Shown: piece by piece, positions 17,651-18,118 of the stretch
How the letters are laid out: the number at the start of each line of letters is the position of its first letter
How positions within the stretch are numbered: the stretch's first letter is position 1
DNA from: Larix sibirica
Lineage: Eukaryota; Streptophyta; Pinopsida; Pinales; Pinaceae
Direction: 5' to 3'
Assembly: GCA_004151065.3 (NCBI GenBank)
Contig: NWUY0300012970.1
Location: 1 to 18,118 of the forward strand
DNA: 18,118 bases
Position numbers and translations under genes: made by a program
The notes under the pieces: generated by a model
Database searches by the model: none
What the model saw: the letters and a program-made list of their open reading frames with translations, nothing else
Told to the model about the DNA's origin: nothing

Positions 17651-18037
17651 GGATAAATTTGATCAAGATTAGCTTCCCATAATACATAGATGTAAAATTT
17701 ATGGAGGGGAACTTGATGTACAACATTATTACCAAATAGTGTTTCTAGAGAGGAACTTAGCAAAAGATGGGTGGAAGCAAGAGTGTCGACCATCCTTAGT
17801 GAGGGTGTATGTGTTAGGGAAAGAAGAATATATGGCATAGTTCTCATGCTAATAAGGTTCTATGAGAGGTGTCAAGTTCCATTAACACAGTTAGTATTCG
17901 AGGGATTCCTTTTGTTGGGAGGACCAAGGTTTGAAACTCAGCGCTGGTGGGAGGAGACAGGAGGAGACACCAAGAAATTCCATCCATGCTAAGGGTTGGT
18001 GTGGCCCAGGCCAGGTGCAATTCCCAGGTGATTTTGA
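17651..18037. other. Window end, no gene assigned
   Basis: A 73-codon plus-strand open frame (17771-17992) lies opposite the proposed minus-strand pol remnant and is taken as its shadow. A purine-rich stretch with repeated ggaggaga/aggagaca occurs near 17950-17970. Confidence 0.35.
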
Positions 18038-18069
18038 TGGCTTAGATGTCCCTTATACCATCTAAGCCA
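18038..18069. repeat. Perfect 11-bp hairpin
   Basis: tggcttagatg (18038-18048) and catctaagcca (18059-18069) are exact reverse complements around a 10-base loop. It could be the inner part of a small foldback element continuing past the window, or chance. Confidence 0.6.
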
Positions 18070-18118
18070 AAGGGGAGCATTTTCTGGCATGGTGCAAAAT
18101 AGGTTGATTGGCTATTTT

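Noticed and set aside
17930-17945. GGTTTGAAACTC resembling a pol III B box
   Set aside because: No A box at the right distance and no SINE-like tail.

Overview
The window looks like intergenic DNA from a large, repeat-rich seed-plant genome. The evidence is a plant L1-type LINE carrying a C-terminal RNase H domain, a chromodomain Ty3/gypsy (chromovirus-type) LTR element, foldback DNA elements and AT-rich spacers. A gymnosperm would fit, but the sequence does not prove it. I found no intact host gene, tRNA, rRNA, CRISPR array or operon.

Layout: (1) 273-5339 holds one nearly full-length LINE on the minus strand. It has a short A-tail, a 3' hairpin, a candidate 11-bp target-site duplication, ORF1 (DUF4283-like domain plus CCHC knuckle) and a broken ORF2 (endonuclease, reverse transcriptase, zinc-finger region, RNase H). 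(2) 5340-6080 is a higher-GC stretch with an ATG-less open frame that could be a host exon. (3) 6087-6900 is a field of diverged short tandem repeats, interrupted by a 149-bp foldback element with a 9-bp target duplication (Mutator-type MITE candidate). (4) 6958-7301 is a second small element with 28-bp terminal inverted repeats and an internal 102-bp tandem duplication; a single N lies exactly at the duplication junction. (5) About 7740-14017 is an old Ty3/gypsy element on the plus strand: LTR, primer-binding site, gag, protease, RT, RNase H, integrase, chromodomain, LTR. All coding parts are broken. (6) 14018-18118 is mostly unassigned AT-rich DNA, with a degraded minus-strand Ty3/gypsy pol remnant near 17430-17650 and a terminal hairpin.

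The LINE keeps long open stretches and looks younger. The gypsy element is riddled with stops and has lost several catalytic residues. Nothing here is an autonomous working element. I do not see an undescribed biological system. The most informative items are the insertion structures (the LINE ends, the Mutator-like MITE, the duplicated TIR element) and the 5' LTR repeat array that the 3' LTR lacks.
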